Below are positions 26,201 to 33,012 of a DNA stretch of 64,000 nucleotides, one piece after another (positions within the stretch are counted from its first letter, which is position 1; the number at the start of each line of letters is the position of its first letter). This stretch comes from Streptomyces sp. JH34 (GTDB taxonomy: Bacteria; Actinomycetota; Actinomycetes; Streptomycetales; Streptomycetaceae). The stretch is taken from contig NZ_JAJSOO010000001.1 of NCBI RefSeq assembly GCF_029428875.1, positions 2,790,001-2,854,000 on the forward strand, read 5' to 3'. A program made the translations under genes and the position numbers. The notes below the pieces were generated by a model that did no database searches, was not told where the DNA came from, and worked only from the letters and a program-made list of their open reading frames with translations.

Positions 26201-26846
26201 CCCCGGCGCCGTCGAGTGCGTAACCGAAGCGCTCGCCGGAGGCGAGGGTGAGGGTGACGAGCCGCTCGTCGTCCGCCCGGTCCGCGAGGTCGAGGCCGAC
26301 GGCGTCGGCCCTGTTGGTCCAGCCGCCGTCCTGTTCGGCGAGACCGGTCCGGATGGGCTGCCAGGTCCCGTCCCGGTCACGGTAGTTGACGGGCGAGGTG
26401 GACACCTCGCTGGTGAGGGTGCCGTCCTCGTTGGCGTACGTGCGACTGTGCGCGTCGCGTTCGGCGACGATCTCCTCGCTGGTGTCCGGGTCGAAACCCT
26501 CCACCTCCGGCGTGGGTGCCGTGGTGACCTTCACGGCATTGGGGCGAGCGGAAGGACGTGCCGCCGGCGGCGGGGTGACCGGGTACTTGGCGCGCTGCGT
26601 CCGCGGCGCCCCCGTGTTGGCCCCGGCGTCGGCCTCGTGGCTGCGCCCTTCCGCGCTGCCCCAGCGCTGCCCGGGGCCCTCGGCCGCGGGGAGCCGTTCG
26701 GGGAAGAGCGGGAAGCCCGCCCCCGCCACGGCCACCGCGCCCACTGCGAACGTCACGAGCAGGGCAAGGGCGACGGTCCTGCCCCACAGCCCCCGCACCA
26801 GTCGGGACATCAGGAAGCCGCGCACGATTTTCTGGTACGACAGCAC
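17289..26846 (-). CDS. Giant RHS/YD-repeat polymorphic toxin with Hint domain and Ntox24-like tip
   Basis: A 3,185-residue secreted or surface protein. GTG at 26846 has GGGGGA close upstream. Order: basic N-terminus with a membrane segment (LWGRTVALALLVTFAVGAVA, ~20-40); a DNRLRE-like beta region (~350-500); YD repeats; a LamG domain (~1020-1190, FNGTSSRVDLP ... DGQWHHAVL); a long RHS core of tens of YD repeats closing at YDPGTGAFDSRD and YTYGAGSPMDYSDPDG (~2650). Then a Lys-rich helical linker, a Hint autoprocessing domain (~2945-3085: FVAGTEVVMADGSRRPIEEV ... VHTYYVAAGDKSVLVHN) and a 95-residue tip beginning GPHTTFVRHGETGRIKKYAE with TPHINSP near the end. The tip resembles polymorphic toxin type 24 (PF15529). 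The RHS shell should encapsulate the tip; Imm53 directly downstream is the antidote. Toxin activity is inferred. Confidence 0.85.
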   Translation of the reverse strand: MLSYQKIVRGFLMSRLVRGLWGRTVALALLVTFAVGAVAVAGAGFPLFPERLPAAEGPGQRWGSAEGRSHEADAGANTGAPRTQRAKYPVTPPPAARPSARPNAVKVTTAPTPEVEGFDPDTSEEIVAERDAHSRTYANEDGTLTSEVSTSPVNYRDRDGTWQPIRTGLAEQDGGWTNRADAVGLDLADRADDERLVTLTLASGERFGYALDGAGAAAGKAEGSRVTYEQVLPDTDLWLDSHAGGVKETILLRSAEAPTQFDFPLALQGLTARTEDGAVVLADSEGRTKALIPAGFMEDAAGATSRAVRYELREEGGRQTLRVNADAAWLAEPGRAYPVRLDPSVDATSASTSMYVRDGGPSVVGSSELQVGRSTTGATYSFLGFPGLDEELSHHRIFGAQLQVVNYDSGSCRPRAVSVHPVTGSWAQGTGTAYPGPSVAGALTSKSFAYGHVALGASSSACPTAGALFDLGKGGRDLVQRWVDGTQPNYGLSLRASPTDALAFKRFTGHATANPPKLFVTHSPYSATYSFPSPVPDPPVLQNQAGKVKVKVTNKGAETWTPSTYYLAYRAYDAKGHLVTQQRTANLSGNVARGSTATVEATIKALPPGAYMLDFTMVRTGGKVFTDEQVPPGRLTLQVFDIAPVVKEQFPPNGYQAQTLTPQLWASGVDIDAPPGSSLQYKYEICEADKDGKPVACTTSAYQTASAYPVPAGRLKWGTTYLWRGFVKDASNEVPTAQVALVAAVPQPEITSRLSQAQAQEFDPNVGNFTTSAVDASISAVGPALTLVRTYNSLDPRRDLAFGAGWTTRYDMRITPDNDGSGNVVLRYPDGQDVRFGRNADGTFAPPPGRYAKLTYDATANTYAFQDKSGTTYDFSTGGLLVRITDASSNVVNYTWSSGKLQSARHARSGRTMTFTWTGSHVTGVSTTAVGAAARTWTYGYTGDVLDSVCDPLGGCTRYGYGKGSHYATGVLDARPESYWRLGEDEGTAAGSAKETNLGKDRGTYKDVTLAQGGALSGDTSTAARFNGTSSRVDLPAGTLKRSRDTAVEVWFKTIASGTGGPLIGYQDKALGTAPGVGVPALYVGNDGKLRGQFWTGSVSPITDITKNVNDGQWHHAVLSLSGSTQSLYLDGKLSGTLTGRQPVAGELTHNQIGAAHASTPASWPGWGTTGARSFNGTIDEVAVYHHPLGAEAAAGHYREATRTADVLTGTTLPSGRKASEVSYDVSRDRVEEYTDSNGGTWKIGRPAVFGNDEDLRRTVEVHDPADSPYFYEYDGLTGQMLRYGTPLGLGVPEPGESPGPEDPPEQICTEPDPGDPSFCTNPPGDGGSEPDFIRHPVDGVAIQSYEYDDKGNQTGVISETGDKVTLGYDDRSNVISRTTCRAKGDCQTAWTTYPTPSGDLDLRADQPSETRDGRSTGPTDNHFRTQYKYDARGLLTQQVSPDNGTVRNTYTTGAEPAVGGGNTPTGLPLTSTDPRSKVTRYRYFSSGDLAQITEPSGLVTSFTYDAIGRKLTETTVSDSRPAGETVTITYDALNRTVSTTEPATTNVVTLQKHQQRTTTSYDADGNVVGTEVSDVLGGDEPRAMTFENDEHGRPVTVTDAEGSETAYTYDALGNRASMVDANGNHFDYAYTARSSMAEARLRDWDDDGGDDDYTVLQSYAYDMAGRVARHTDAMGRTIAYEYYGDDLVKSVTLEDFHDPDGSTRDIVVSANTYDGAGNLLEEKGNNGRLVTAYTYDSVGRTASEVTDPDGLARRTTYTYDLAGNVQTVASGGAASNVPWPVNATPETVRYTYDDAGNAEQETVQGVTESRTTLYDYDQRGLVSSVTDPGGNRTDYAYDEIGRPLSTTAPEVLTETAASTPTTSRPTTYTGYDTFGAVTESVDALGNVNRTTYDRLGRTSTATAPDYLAPGAAQALTPRVGYAYDALGNMVESTDPRGAVTSYTYDRQNRLTSKKVPVGQDDERGEWSYTYTRTGQLLSVTDPTGARAETTYDDLDRPVTSTQIERRPQPGAFTTRNTYDDAGNVVRQTLPGGGDSTFVYDGLGQLVRATDPGNVVSHLGYDMSGREVRTTDGQGRTSAKTYDTLGRLVEDSDLDATNSPIREVTYGYDAAGNLTSATDPLGDVTSYEYDALGRLTSQREPVTDEKSITTSFGYDAVGNRTRYTDGRGNTTLYTLNTLGLTESVTEPATERDPGLADRTWTTSYDVEGLPVKVVAPGGVVRERTYDRAGLLVGETGSGAESETAAKTFRYDAAGRLTRASAPGGDNTYTYDDRGALLEAAGPSGDATYAYNSDGLLVSRTDAAGTASFGWTSRQLTSTTDPLTGSTQNYGYDSSGAVDRIDYGAGQSREFTYDELGRLDTDTVSTSTGAPIASTDYGYDSDDHLTSKKTAGTADAGENTYGYDDAGRLTSWTSEGTTTEYGWDDSGNRTGNGEKAATFDERNRLLSDGDYTYDHTARGTLASRTSSGLTEEFAFDAFDRMTTAGESGTEYTYDSLDRVASRNGADFSYAGLTPDPVKDNNSTYGRGASDEILSVLEGTGDAQLTVTDKHGDVVGDMSATDGTASALTASTAYDPFGETTGDTTGNAGYQGDWTDPDTDQVNMGARWYDPGTGAFDSRDSYTYASGSSILANRYTYGAGSPMDYSDPDGNWPSCGFCSKVIKKIKNNKYVKKAYKTAKRVKDAVVYAVRNPRAALSKALDFAGRAVNYLYRKSGLKTIVDYGKKIYRSAERQTREWAREKAAQARQAYHAARAAVTKKARQFAAQVAKHNPIPAITAAMKPLITIGVAIVTADPNLPAMLVNGAADVIQDVAKATDALRDAVAQQVGAVVETVRDAADWGAVWEGVKDVGNFVGEVTGFNDIKACVTTGDMEACAWAAATVGGLVLGGAGAGVVRAAKAGRMMSKAAKYADDIGKAADKLERVETAVDRVETAVSCTSMAADAIGNSFVAGTEVVMADGSRRPIEEVEAGDEVQATDPTTGKTSDEEVTATIRGEGLKHLVHLTVDTDGDRGDATDVITATVGHSFWVPSLGEWATAGELEAGQYLRTGGGSWVQVTKVADFTRSERVFNLSVDSVHTYYVAAGDKSVLVHNMGRKPGQRPNYDAEGPHTTFVRHGETGRIKKYAEWAPQTNPRNPAPFELVKRFDLEGPEHTNADGTVVPTPHINSPNGGDARAPEDWEKPLGCS

Positions 26847-26997
26847 GGATCCCCCAAGTGCGCGACGTCACGGACCTGTTGATGCTGGGGCCACTGATCT
26901 CCGTGTGTCGAGACCGGCACACATTGTTCATGTACACGCCATTTCGAAGCGTTTCTTCTTCATGTTTTCGCTACCGCACCGTTCACCCGCGTCCGCC

Positions 26998-27003
26998 TAG
27001 CGT
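26998..27003 (+). promoter_or_regulatory. -10 box of the beta-propeller lectin gene
   Basis: TAGCGT with 8 nt to the ATG at 27012. The 165-nt divergent gap to the RHS gene is AT-rich around 26930-26980 and should hold promoters for both. Confidence 0.4.
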
Positions 27004-27011
27004 CCAGCAGC

Positions 27012-28973
27012 ATGACCTCAGACATGTCCCGTACCGCTCCACGGTGGATCGCGGCGGCCACCGCCGTGGCCGCCTCGTTCCCCCTGCTCGTCGCCCTCCC
27101 CGGCACGGCGCACGCTGCCGAGGCCGCCGCCTGCACCACGACAGGCCCCACCTACGCGGTCGACTCGGCGGGCAAACTGCTGCGCGCCGACATGCCCACC
27201 CCGCTCACCGGCGGGACCCTCCCGACCGCCGGAAGCATCGACACGGGCTGGAACGTCTACGGCAGGATGCTGGCCGGGCAGTCGGCACGCTTCTACGGGA
27301 TCAAGTCCGACGGCCTCTACCTGAGCCACCGGTCCTCGGGCACCTGGGACATCCACCACAAGAAGATCAGCGACAACTTCGGCTGGCTGGCCAAGGCGGA
27401 GGACCGCAACCAGGTCACCATCGACCGGGACGACCGGATCTGGGTGCTGGACAACGAGGGTGTGCTGCGGACCTTCTCGTACGACTCGGAGGGCGAGGCC
27501 TGGTCCGCGGACAGCGGCAAGATCCTCGACCAGGGCTGGGAGCGGTACAACCTGATCGTGGCGGCCGACAAGGGTGTGGTGTACGGGCGTTCGGCGACGG
27601 ACGGCCGTCTGTACCGCTCCCGCTACGACTTCGCGAGCCAGCGCTGGCTCGAGCGCCACGTCGTCGAGAGCCTGGCCGACTGGAACGTGTACACCAAGGG
27701 GATCACCTCGGTCGGCGGCGACACGCTCATGGGCATCACCGCGGCCGGAGCCGCGCACTACTACCGCTTCGACGAGAACATCCGGGACTTCCCCGTCTAC
27801 AAGAAGACGGTCGGCGCCTCGGGCTGGGCCGCCTACACGAGCGTCGCCGGTGCGCCCGACGCGTGCCGGATCGTCAACACCCACACCCCGGCACCGGTGC
27901 CTGCCGGGTTGGAGGAGTACAGCCCGGCCGCCATCATGCAGTCCTCCTCCGGCTCCCTCGAGATCGCCTACTCGGACAACATCGGTCACCTCGTGCACGG
28001 CAGGATCGCCGACCCCTCGGACATCAACTCGGCAAAGTGGGCGACGGTCTCGGGGAACGAGGCCTTCTCGGGACGTCCGACTCTCGCGGAGCACGAGGAC
28101 GGCCGGGTCGTCGTCACGGGACACAACCTCTCGGGTGACATCTGGCAGCTCAACCAGAAGGCGAAGACCTCCGCCGACTGGGAGCCCTGGCTCTCCCTGG
28201 GCGGCGCCATGGCCCAGCACCCCGTGACCACGAAGACGGCCACCGGCAGGCTGGTGCAGTTCACCACCGACACGGACGGACGGCCCTGGTACCGGATCCA
28301 GCAGCGCCCCAACGTCTCGTTCATGGCCTGGATGCCGCTGAACGGCCTCGGCCTCTCCGGTCCGCTGACCGCCGTCCCGGCCCGTGACGGTATCCAGCTG
28401 TTCGGCAGGAACGCGGCCGGATCGATGGTCACCGCCCGGTTCGACGAGGCCGGCACCCTCACGTCCTGGACCGGACTCGGCGACCGGACCGTCACCGGCA
28501 CTCCGGCCGTCGTCGTCTATCCGGGGTACCGCTACCGCGTGTTCGCCAACGACGGCCAGGGCAACGTCGTCACCACCACCCAGGACGCCGAGGGCGGTGC
28601 CTACAGCGCGTGGAGCACCATCGCGGGTGTGGTGGCCGAAGGGTCGCCGACCGCCGTGGTCTCCCCGGCGTCGGGCCTGACCGAGATCATGGTGCGCGAC
28701 GCCACGGGCGGCGTCCACAACACGGGCGAGACCACGCAGGGGAGCGGAGTCTGGCGCACCTGGGACCGGGTGGCCGACGGCGCGGCCGCCGAGCCCACCA
28801 CGTTCACCTACACCAACGCCAACGGTCCGCGCTGGGGCTTCACCTTCCGCTCCGCCTCCAACGCCACCTGGATCTACGAGCTCAACGCCAACTTCAGCGC
28901 TTTCGCCGCCCGCTCCACCGGCCCGTCGGCCCGGTTCACGGGCACCGAGCTGAACGCCCCGCCGGCCGGCTGA
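27012..28973 (+). CDS. Secreted tachylectin/PLL-like beta-propeller protein
   Basis: A 653-residue exported protein. The Sec signal peptide runs to about residue 36 (WIAAATAVAASFPLLVALPG followed by TAHA). Residues ~45-290 contain repeated units such as GLYLSHRSSGTWDIHHKKIS and GRLYRSRYDFASQRW, the pattern of tachylectin-2-type propellers. Residues ~300-650 hold a second propeller with W-x-x-W/L units (DWEPWLSLGGAMAQHP, SWTGLGDRTVTGTPAVV, YSAWSTIAGVVAEGSPTAVV) like PLL fucose-binding lectins. Both folds bind glycans, so it probably binds surface sugars outside the cell. It lies between the RHS toxin (divergent) and the sialidase (same strand, 91 nt downstream, with a hairpin between). No catalytic motif seen. 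Confidence 0.7.
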   Translation: MTSDMSRTAPRWIAAATAVAASFPLLVALPGTAHAAEAAACTTTGPTYAVDSAGKLLRADMPTPLTGGTLPTAGSIDTGWNVYGRMLAGQSARFYGIKSDGLYLSHRSSGTWDIHHKKISDNFGWLAKAEDRNQVTIDRDDRIWVLDNEGVLRTFSYDSEGEAWSADSGKILDQGWERYNLIVAADKGVVYGRSATDGRLYRSRYDFASQRWLERHVVESLADWNVYTKGITSVGGDTLMGITAAGAAHYYRFDENIRDFPVYKKTVGASGWAAYTSVAGAPDACRIVNTHTPAPVPAGLEEYSPAAIMQSSSGSLEIAYSDNIGHLVHGRIADPSDINSAKWATVSGNEAFSGRPTLAEHEDGRVVVTGHNLSGDIWQLNQKAKTSADWEPWLSLGGAMAQHPVTTKTATGRLVQFTTDTDGRPWYRIQQRPNVSFMAWMPLNGLGLSGPLTAVPARDGIQLFGRNAAGSMVTARFDEAGTLTSWTGLGDRTVTGTPAVVVYPGYRYRVFANDGQGNVVTTTQDAEGGAYSAWSTIAGVVAEGSPTAVVSPASGLTEIMVRDATGGVHNTGETTQGSGVWRTWDRVADGAAAEPTTFTYTNANGPRWGFTFRSASNATWIYELNANFSAFAARSTGPSARFTGTELNAPPAG

Positions 28974-29008
28974 CCCCGTGCCGGCACGACACCCCGCACC
29001 CCCACCCA

Positions 29009-29039
29009 CCGCAGTCGTCCCCTTCCGGGACGGCTGCGG
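29009..29039 (+). terminator. Hairpin after the lectin gene
   Basis: Arms CCGCAGTCGTCCC (29009-29021) and GGGACGGCTGCGG (29027-29039), 13 bp with one T-G wobble and a 5-nt loop. It lies before the sialidase start and inside the longest reading of that gene, which argues against the upstream start at 28978. Confidence 0.65.
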
Positions 29040-29064
29040 TGCCGCCGAGAGAGGCAGCCTTCCC

Positions 29065-32000
29065 TTGCCCGTTGTCAGCACCAGGACGAGAGCGGTACTG
29101 GCGGGCCTGGGCCTGCTCCTCTCGTGCCTCGCCGTGCCCACGGTCGCCGCGCCGGCAGCCCGGGCCTCCGGCAGCGCACCGTCCGCCGACGCCCTGACCG
29201 GAACCGAGCAGATCCTCTTCCGGTCGGGGACCGGCGGTTACGGCTGCTTCCGCATCCCCGCCCTGGTCCGCACCAGGACGAACGCGCTGCTCGCCTTCGC
29301 CGAGGCCCGCCGCTCGCCCTCCTGCGCCGACCGCGGTCCCATCGACCTCGTGGTCCGGCGCTCCACCAACGACGGCCGCACCTGGAGCCCGGTCCGGGTG
29401 GTGACGACCGGAAGCCCCGACGATCCGCACACACCCTGGACCCGGAGCAATCCCGCGCCCGTCGCCGACCTCGTCACGGGTGACGTCCTGCTGCTCTCGA
29501 CCTCCGAGCCGGTACAGCCCGGCGGCAGGCGGACACCGCACGTCCAGCGCTCCACCGACGACGGGCTGACCTTCGGCGCGGCCCGTCCGCTGCCGCGGTT
29601 CGCCGGCACCGACAAGGGCTGGTACGGCACCGGCCCCGGTCACGGCATCCAGCTCACCGAGGGCGCGCACCGGGGCCGGCTGGTCGTGGGGGCGTACGAG
29701 GAACCCGATTCCTCGACCGCGTACATCGGTGTGCTGTACAGCGACGACGGCGGCGAGACCTGGCAGGCGTCCACCACCCCCAACTCCCATGTGAAGGACA
29801 CCGTCAAGCCGGGTGAGCCCGCCGTCGCCGAGCTCGACGACGGAAGCGTGTACGTCAACGCACGGAACAACACGGACCCCGTCCACCGCACCCGCGCCGT
29901 GAGCACGGACGGGGGGACCACCGTGCCGGCCCAGCGGCCGGCGACCGGCCTGACGACACCTCAGGTGCAGGGTTCGGTGCTCGCTCTGCGACAGACGTAC
30001 CGCAGCACTCCGGGTGACACGCTCGTGTTCGCGGCCCCCACCCACCCCACCGACCGCCAGGAGATGGGGTTGCGATGGTCGACCGACCGGGGGGTGACCT
30101 GGCAGCAGTCCTCCCGGAGCGCGATCAGTGACGACCGGGCGGGGTACTCCGACCTCGCCGAGCTCGTGGACGGCCAGATCGGGCTCCTGTACGAGGGCGG
30201 TGCGGACTTCTCCGCCGCGCACCTCTACTTCAACCGGTTCACGCCCTCCTCCGTGGGAGTGCCCGGCACGACCACCGGCCCGGCCCATCCGCAGCCCACA
30301 CCCGCGGCCGGCCGGACCACCCCGGACACCGGGCCGGACGCCAACGACGCCTATCTGGCGGGGGACGCCGCACTGGGCCCGGGCCGCTCCCAGCAGGCCC
30401 TCGTCCTGGACGGAGCGGGCGACCACGCCGAACTGCCGTACGCTCCGTCCCTGGATCCTGGCGCCGGTGACGTCACCTACTCGTTCTTCTTCCGCCACTC
30501 CGCGTCCGCCACGAGCCCCCAGCAGGCCCTGATGTGGGCGTACGGCACGGGCTCGGCCGAGCCGCAGGTGTGGATCAGGGCGCAGCCCTCGCAGGACCGG
30601 CTCTACGTCTGGGCCCAGACCGCCTCGGGGACCACCGGGCTGGCGCTGCCGGACACAACGGCGTCCACCGCGTTCGGGGACGGGGCGTGGCACCATCTGG
30701 CGCTGGTGCGCACAGCGGGCCAACTCGCGCTGTCGGTGGACGGCGGGCCGCCCGCGGTGGCGACCGGCGTCACCGGATCCCTGACGAACACCCTCGACCG
30801 GGGCGTCGACGGAATCCGGCTCGGCGCCAAGGCCGACGCGACGGCCAGCGACTCCTACGCGGGCGCGCTCGACGAGTTCCGGGTCCACCGGGCCGCGCTC
30901 ACCTCCGCCCAGCTGACGGCACTGCGCACCGCGGGCGGTGCTCCCGGCGCCGAGGACACGCTGTCGGTGCGTCTCCCGTTCCAGGTGATCGACCGCGCCG
31001 ACGCCCCGGCCATGGTCTCCGTCGGCATCCAGGACGACGTCTCCGGCCACTGCGCCGACGGCACCCTGCTCGACGGACTGCCCGCAGAGACGACGGGACG
31101 CGTGGGCAGGGGTGCGATCGGCGTGTCGGCGACCCGGCCCGGTGTCGAGACCCCGTACCTGCCCGCCCTGGACGTCGGTTCCTCGGACTTCACGTACACC
31201 CTGTGGTTCGCCCACTCGGCCACGGCCTCGACTCCCAACGCGGCTCTGCTGTGGGCCTACGGCTCGACATCCGGCAAGCCCTCCCTGTGGGTACGCACCC
31301 AGCCGGCCCAGGACCGCTTGCTGGCCTGGGCCCAGACACCCGAGGGACACGTCCAGGTCGCCCTGCCGGACACCGGCGCGTCCACTGCCTACGGGGACGG
31401 GGACTGGCACCTGCTGGCCCTGAGACGCGCCGACGGCATCCTGCGGCTGAGTGTCGACGGCGCGCCGGCCGTGGAGGCCTCCGGCCTCACCGGTTCCCTG
31501 ACCGGGGCGGCGGCCGAAGGACTGCGGGTCGGCTCCAAGCCGGACCGTTCCGACGTGCTGACTGGCAGGCTGGACGACGTCCGTCTGTTCGACCGGGCAC
31601 TGACGCGGACCGAGCTGACCACCGCCACGGCCTCGACGGTCGGCGGCAGCGGCGGCTACCCGTCGGACCTGCCCCGGGTCTGGTGGTCGATGGAGCCGGG
31701 CAACACCGAGGTCCACCAGATCCAGCGTTCCGCGGCCGGCCCGGCGACACCGGACTCCTCCGCCCACTGCAACCACGCCTACGTGCGGGGCTCCGCGGCC
31801 ACGGGTGACGGCAGATTCGGCTCCGCCCTGACGCTCGACGGCACGGACGACGGCGTCGAGCTCCCCTACGGTGCCGACGAGGCACTGGGAGCGGACGACT
31901 TCACCGTCGCCCTGTGGTGGAAGTACTCGGCCACCGCGGTCACCGGCGATCAGGTGCTGCTCTGGGCGTACGGCACCGGAGGTGCGGAACGTCAGCTGTG

Positions 32001-32433
32001 GCTGCGCGCCAAACCCTCGCAGGACCGGCTGACCGCCCACCTCCAGACGGACAGCGCCACCACGGAGTTGCACGCGGTCGACACGAGCGCGGGCACGGCC
32101 TTCGGGAACGCGGCGTGGCACCACGTCGTACTCCAGAGGTCCGGCGACCGGCTGACGCTGTCGGTGGACGGTTCGGTCCTCGACGAGGCGGAAAGCCTCT
32201 CCGGCGCGGTGACCTGTGGTGACGCGTTCGAGGTGTCCGGCATCCACCTGGGGACCCGGCCGAACGGCGCCGAGTACCTGAAGGGATCTCTGGACGAGTT
32301 CGTGCTGGTGCGCCGGGCACTGACGGCCCAGGAGCTGACGTCACTGCGCACGCTCGGCACCGACCCGGGCCCGGCGACGGTGGCGCGGCTCCCCTTCGAG
32401 ACGGTGACGGCGACGGGCTACGCCCGCATGTGA
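29065..32433 (+). CDS. Secreted GH33 exo-sialidase with three LamG-like domains
   Basis: A 1,122-residue exported glycoside hydrolase. TTG at 29065 has GAGAGAGG upstream and gives a signal peptide (AVLAGLGLLLSCLAVPTVAA). The six-bladed propeller (~45-410) shows the RIP motif GCFRIPALVRTRT near residue 60 and Asp boxes STNDGRTW, STDDGLTF, SDDGGETW and STDRGVTW. Three concanavalin A/LamG-like modules follow at ~425-620, ~680-857 and ~900-1097, each with a WAYG strand and a DG.WHH/L segment. Modules 1 and 2 share QDRLY/LxWAQT. The enzyme releases terminal nonulosonic acids from glycans. Its presence a few genes from a NeuB pathway raises the possibility that it acts on the producer's own polymer. 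Arg-triad and Tyr nucleophile assignment was not attempted. Confidence 0.85.
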   Translation: MPVVSTRTRAVLAGLGLLLSCLAVPTVAAPAARASGSAPSADALTGTEQILFRSGTGGYGCFRIPALVRTRTNALLAFAEARRSPSCADRGPIDLVVRRSTNDGRTWSPVRVVTTGSPDDPHTPWTRSNPAPVADLVTGDVLLLSTSEPVQPGGRRTPHVQRSTDDGLTFGAARPLPRFAGTDKGWYGTGPGHGIQLTEGAHRGRLVVGAYEEPDSSTAYIGVLYSDDGGETWQASTTPNSHVKDTVKPGEPAVAELDDGSVYVNARNNTDPVHRTRAVSTDGGTTVPAQRPATGLTTPQVQGSVLALRQTYRSTPGDTLVFAAPTHPTDRQEMGLRWSTDRGVTWQQSSRSAISDDRAGYSDLAELVDGQIGLLYEGGADFSAAHLYFNRFTPSSVGVPGTTTGPAHPQPTPAAGRTTPDTGPDANDAYLAGDAALGPGRSQQALVLDGAGDHAELPYAPSLDPGAGDVTYSFFFRHSASATSPQQALMWAYGTGSAEPQVWIRAQPSQDRLYVWAQTASGTTGLALPDTTASTAFGDGAWHHLALVRTAGQLALSVDGGPPAVATGVTGSLTNTLDRGVDGIRLGAKADATASDSYAGALDEFRVHRAALTSAQLTALRTAGGAPGAEDTLSVRLPFQVIDRADAPAMVSVGIQDDVSGHCADGTLLDGLPAETTGRVGRGAIGVSATRPGVETPYLPALDVGSSDFTYTLWFAHSATASTPNAALLWAYGSTSGKPSLWVRTQPAQDRLLAWAQTPEGHVQVALPDTGASTAYGDGDWHLLALRRADGILRLSVDGAPAVEASGLTGSLTGAAAEGLRVGSKPDRSDVLTGRLDDVRLFDRALTRTELTTATASTVGGSGGYPSDLPRVWWSMEPGNTEVHQIQRSAAGPATPDSSAHCNHAYVRGSAATGDGRFGSALTLDGTDDGVELPYGADEALGADDFTVALWWKYSATAVTGDQVLLWAYGTGGAERQLWLRAKPSQDRLTAHLQTDSATTELHAVDTSAGTAFGNAAWHHVVLQRSGDRLTLSVDGSVLDEAESLSGAVTCGDAFEVSGIHLGTRPNGAEYLKGSLDEFVLVRRALTAQELTSLRTLGTDPGPATVARLPFETVTATGYARM

Positions 32434-32444
32434 TGCCGGCGCGG

Positions 32445-32472
32445 GGTGCCGGGATCCACGGAGCCCGGCACC
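32445..32472 (+). terminator. Hairpin after the sialidase gene
   Basis: Arms GGTGCCGGG (32445-32453) and CCCGGCACC (32464-32472), 9 bp perfect with a 10-nt loop, starting 12 nt after the stop. Confidence 0.65.
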
Positions 32473-32491
32473 TCCGCCACCCACGCGGGCC

Positions 32492-32522
32492 TTGACCTCA
32501 ACTTTGATTGAGGTCCTACGGT
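32492..32522 (+). promoter_or_regulatory. MerR/SoxR-type promoter with 19-bp spacer and SoxR-box dyad
   Basis: -35 TTGACC (32492-32497) and -10 TACGGT (32517-32522) are separated by 19 bp, the long spacer typical of MerR-family activation. Between them lies a perfect dyad, GACCTCAA (32494-32501) and TTGAGGTC (32508-32515), with a 6-nt centre. Its inner halves CCTCAA and TTGAGG equal the SoxR consensus. The -10 is followed by 7 nt and ATG, so the message is leaderless. A MerR-family activator, SoxR being the first candidate, would untwist this promoter. Confidence 0.7.
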
Positions 32523-32529
32523 CCGGGAC

Positions 32530-32988
32530 ATGGACTACTCACATGACGACGCAGGACTCGCACGGCAGCCCATCGGCTACTGGAGCTGGGCCGCCCACGA
32601 AGCGACCGTGACCCACATCCGGGCCGCACTGGCCGAACACGGTCTGACCCAGCCTCCCTGGTGGGTCCTCAACCAGCTCACCGAGGCGGACGAACTCGGC
32701 CGCCCGCGCGCGGAGGTGGTCGCGATGCTCCGCGGCTACCTGAATGTCGGCGACTCGCTGGAGCCCGAGATCGACGCCCTCGTCGCCAAGGGTCTGGTCA
32801 CGGAGGACCCCACCACCCGCCTCCGGCTGACCGCCGAAGGGCACGCGCTGCGTGCCGAGGCGTTCGAACGGGTCAGCGGGGCGAGCGCGGAGATCCACGC
32901 CGGGATTCCCGACGAGGAGTTCGTGGCCGCACTGAAGGTGCTCCAGCGGATGATCCACAACGTGGGCGGCAAGGCCTGGCACCACTGA
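32530..32988 (+). CDS. MarR-family winged-helix regulator
   Basis: A 152-residue transcription factor. IGYWSWAAHEATVTHIRAAL forms the dimer helix and LTQPPWWVLNQLTEADELGR the start of the winged helix. ALVAKGLVTEDPTTRLRLTA is the wing, and the C-terminal helix includes VLQRMIHNVGG. In many MarR homologues this protein senses phenolics or oxidants. It is preceded by a SoxR-type promoter and is probably translated without a leader. The convergent LysE exporter ends 24 nt away. Target genes are not evident. Confidence 0.8.
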   Translation: MDYSHDDAGLARQPIGYWSWAAHEATVTHIRAALAEHGLTQPPWWVLNQLTEADELGRPRAEVVAMLRGYLNVGDSLEPEIDALVAKGLVTEDPTTRLRLTAEGHALRAEAFERVSGASAEIHAGIPDEEFVAALKVLQRMIHNVGGKAWHH

Positions 32989-33012
32989 GCACCGCCGCCG
33001 GGTCCGGCTTGG

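Noticed and set aside
28978..29064. Upstream GTG start for the sialidase
   Set aside because: The extension contains a 13-bp terminator hairpin and no ribosome binding site; TTG 29065 gives a proper signal peptide.
28936..32247. 1,103-codon open frame on the minus strand
   Set aside because: Shadow of the sialidase; the plus strand shows signal peptide, RIP motif, Asp boxes and LamG modules.
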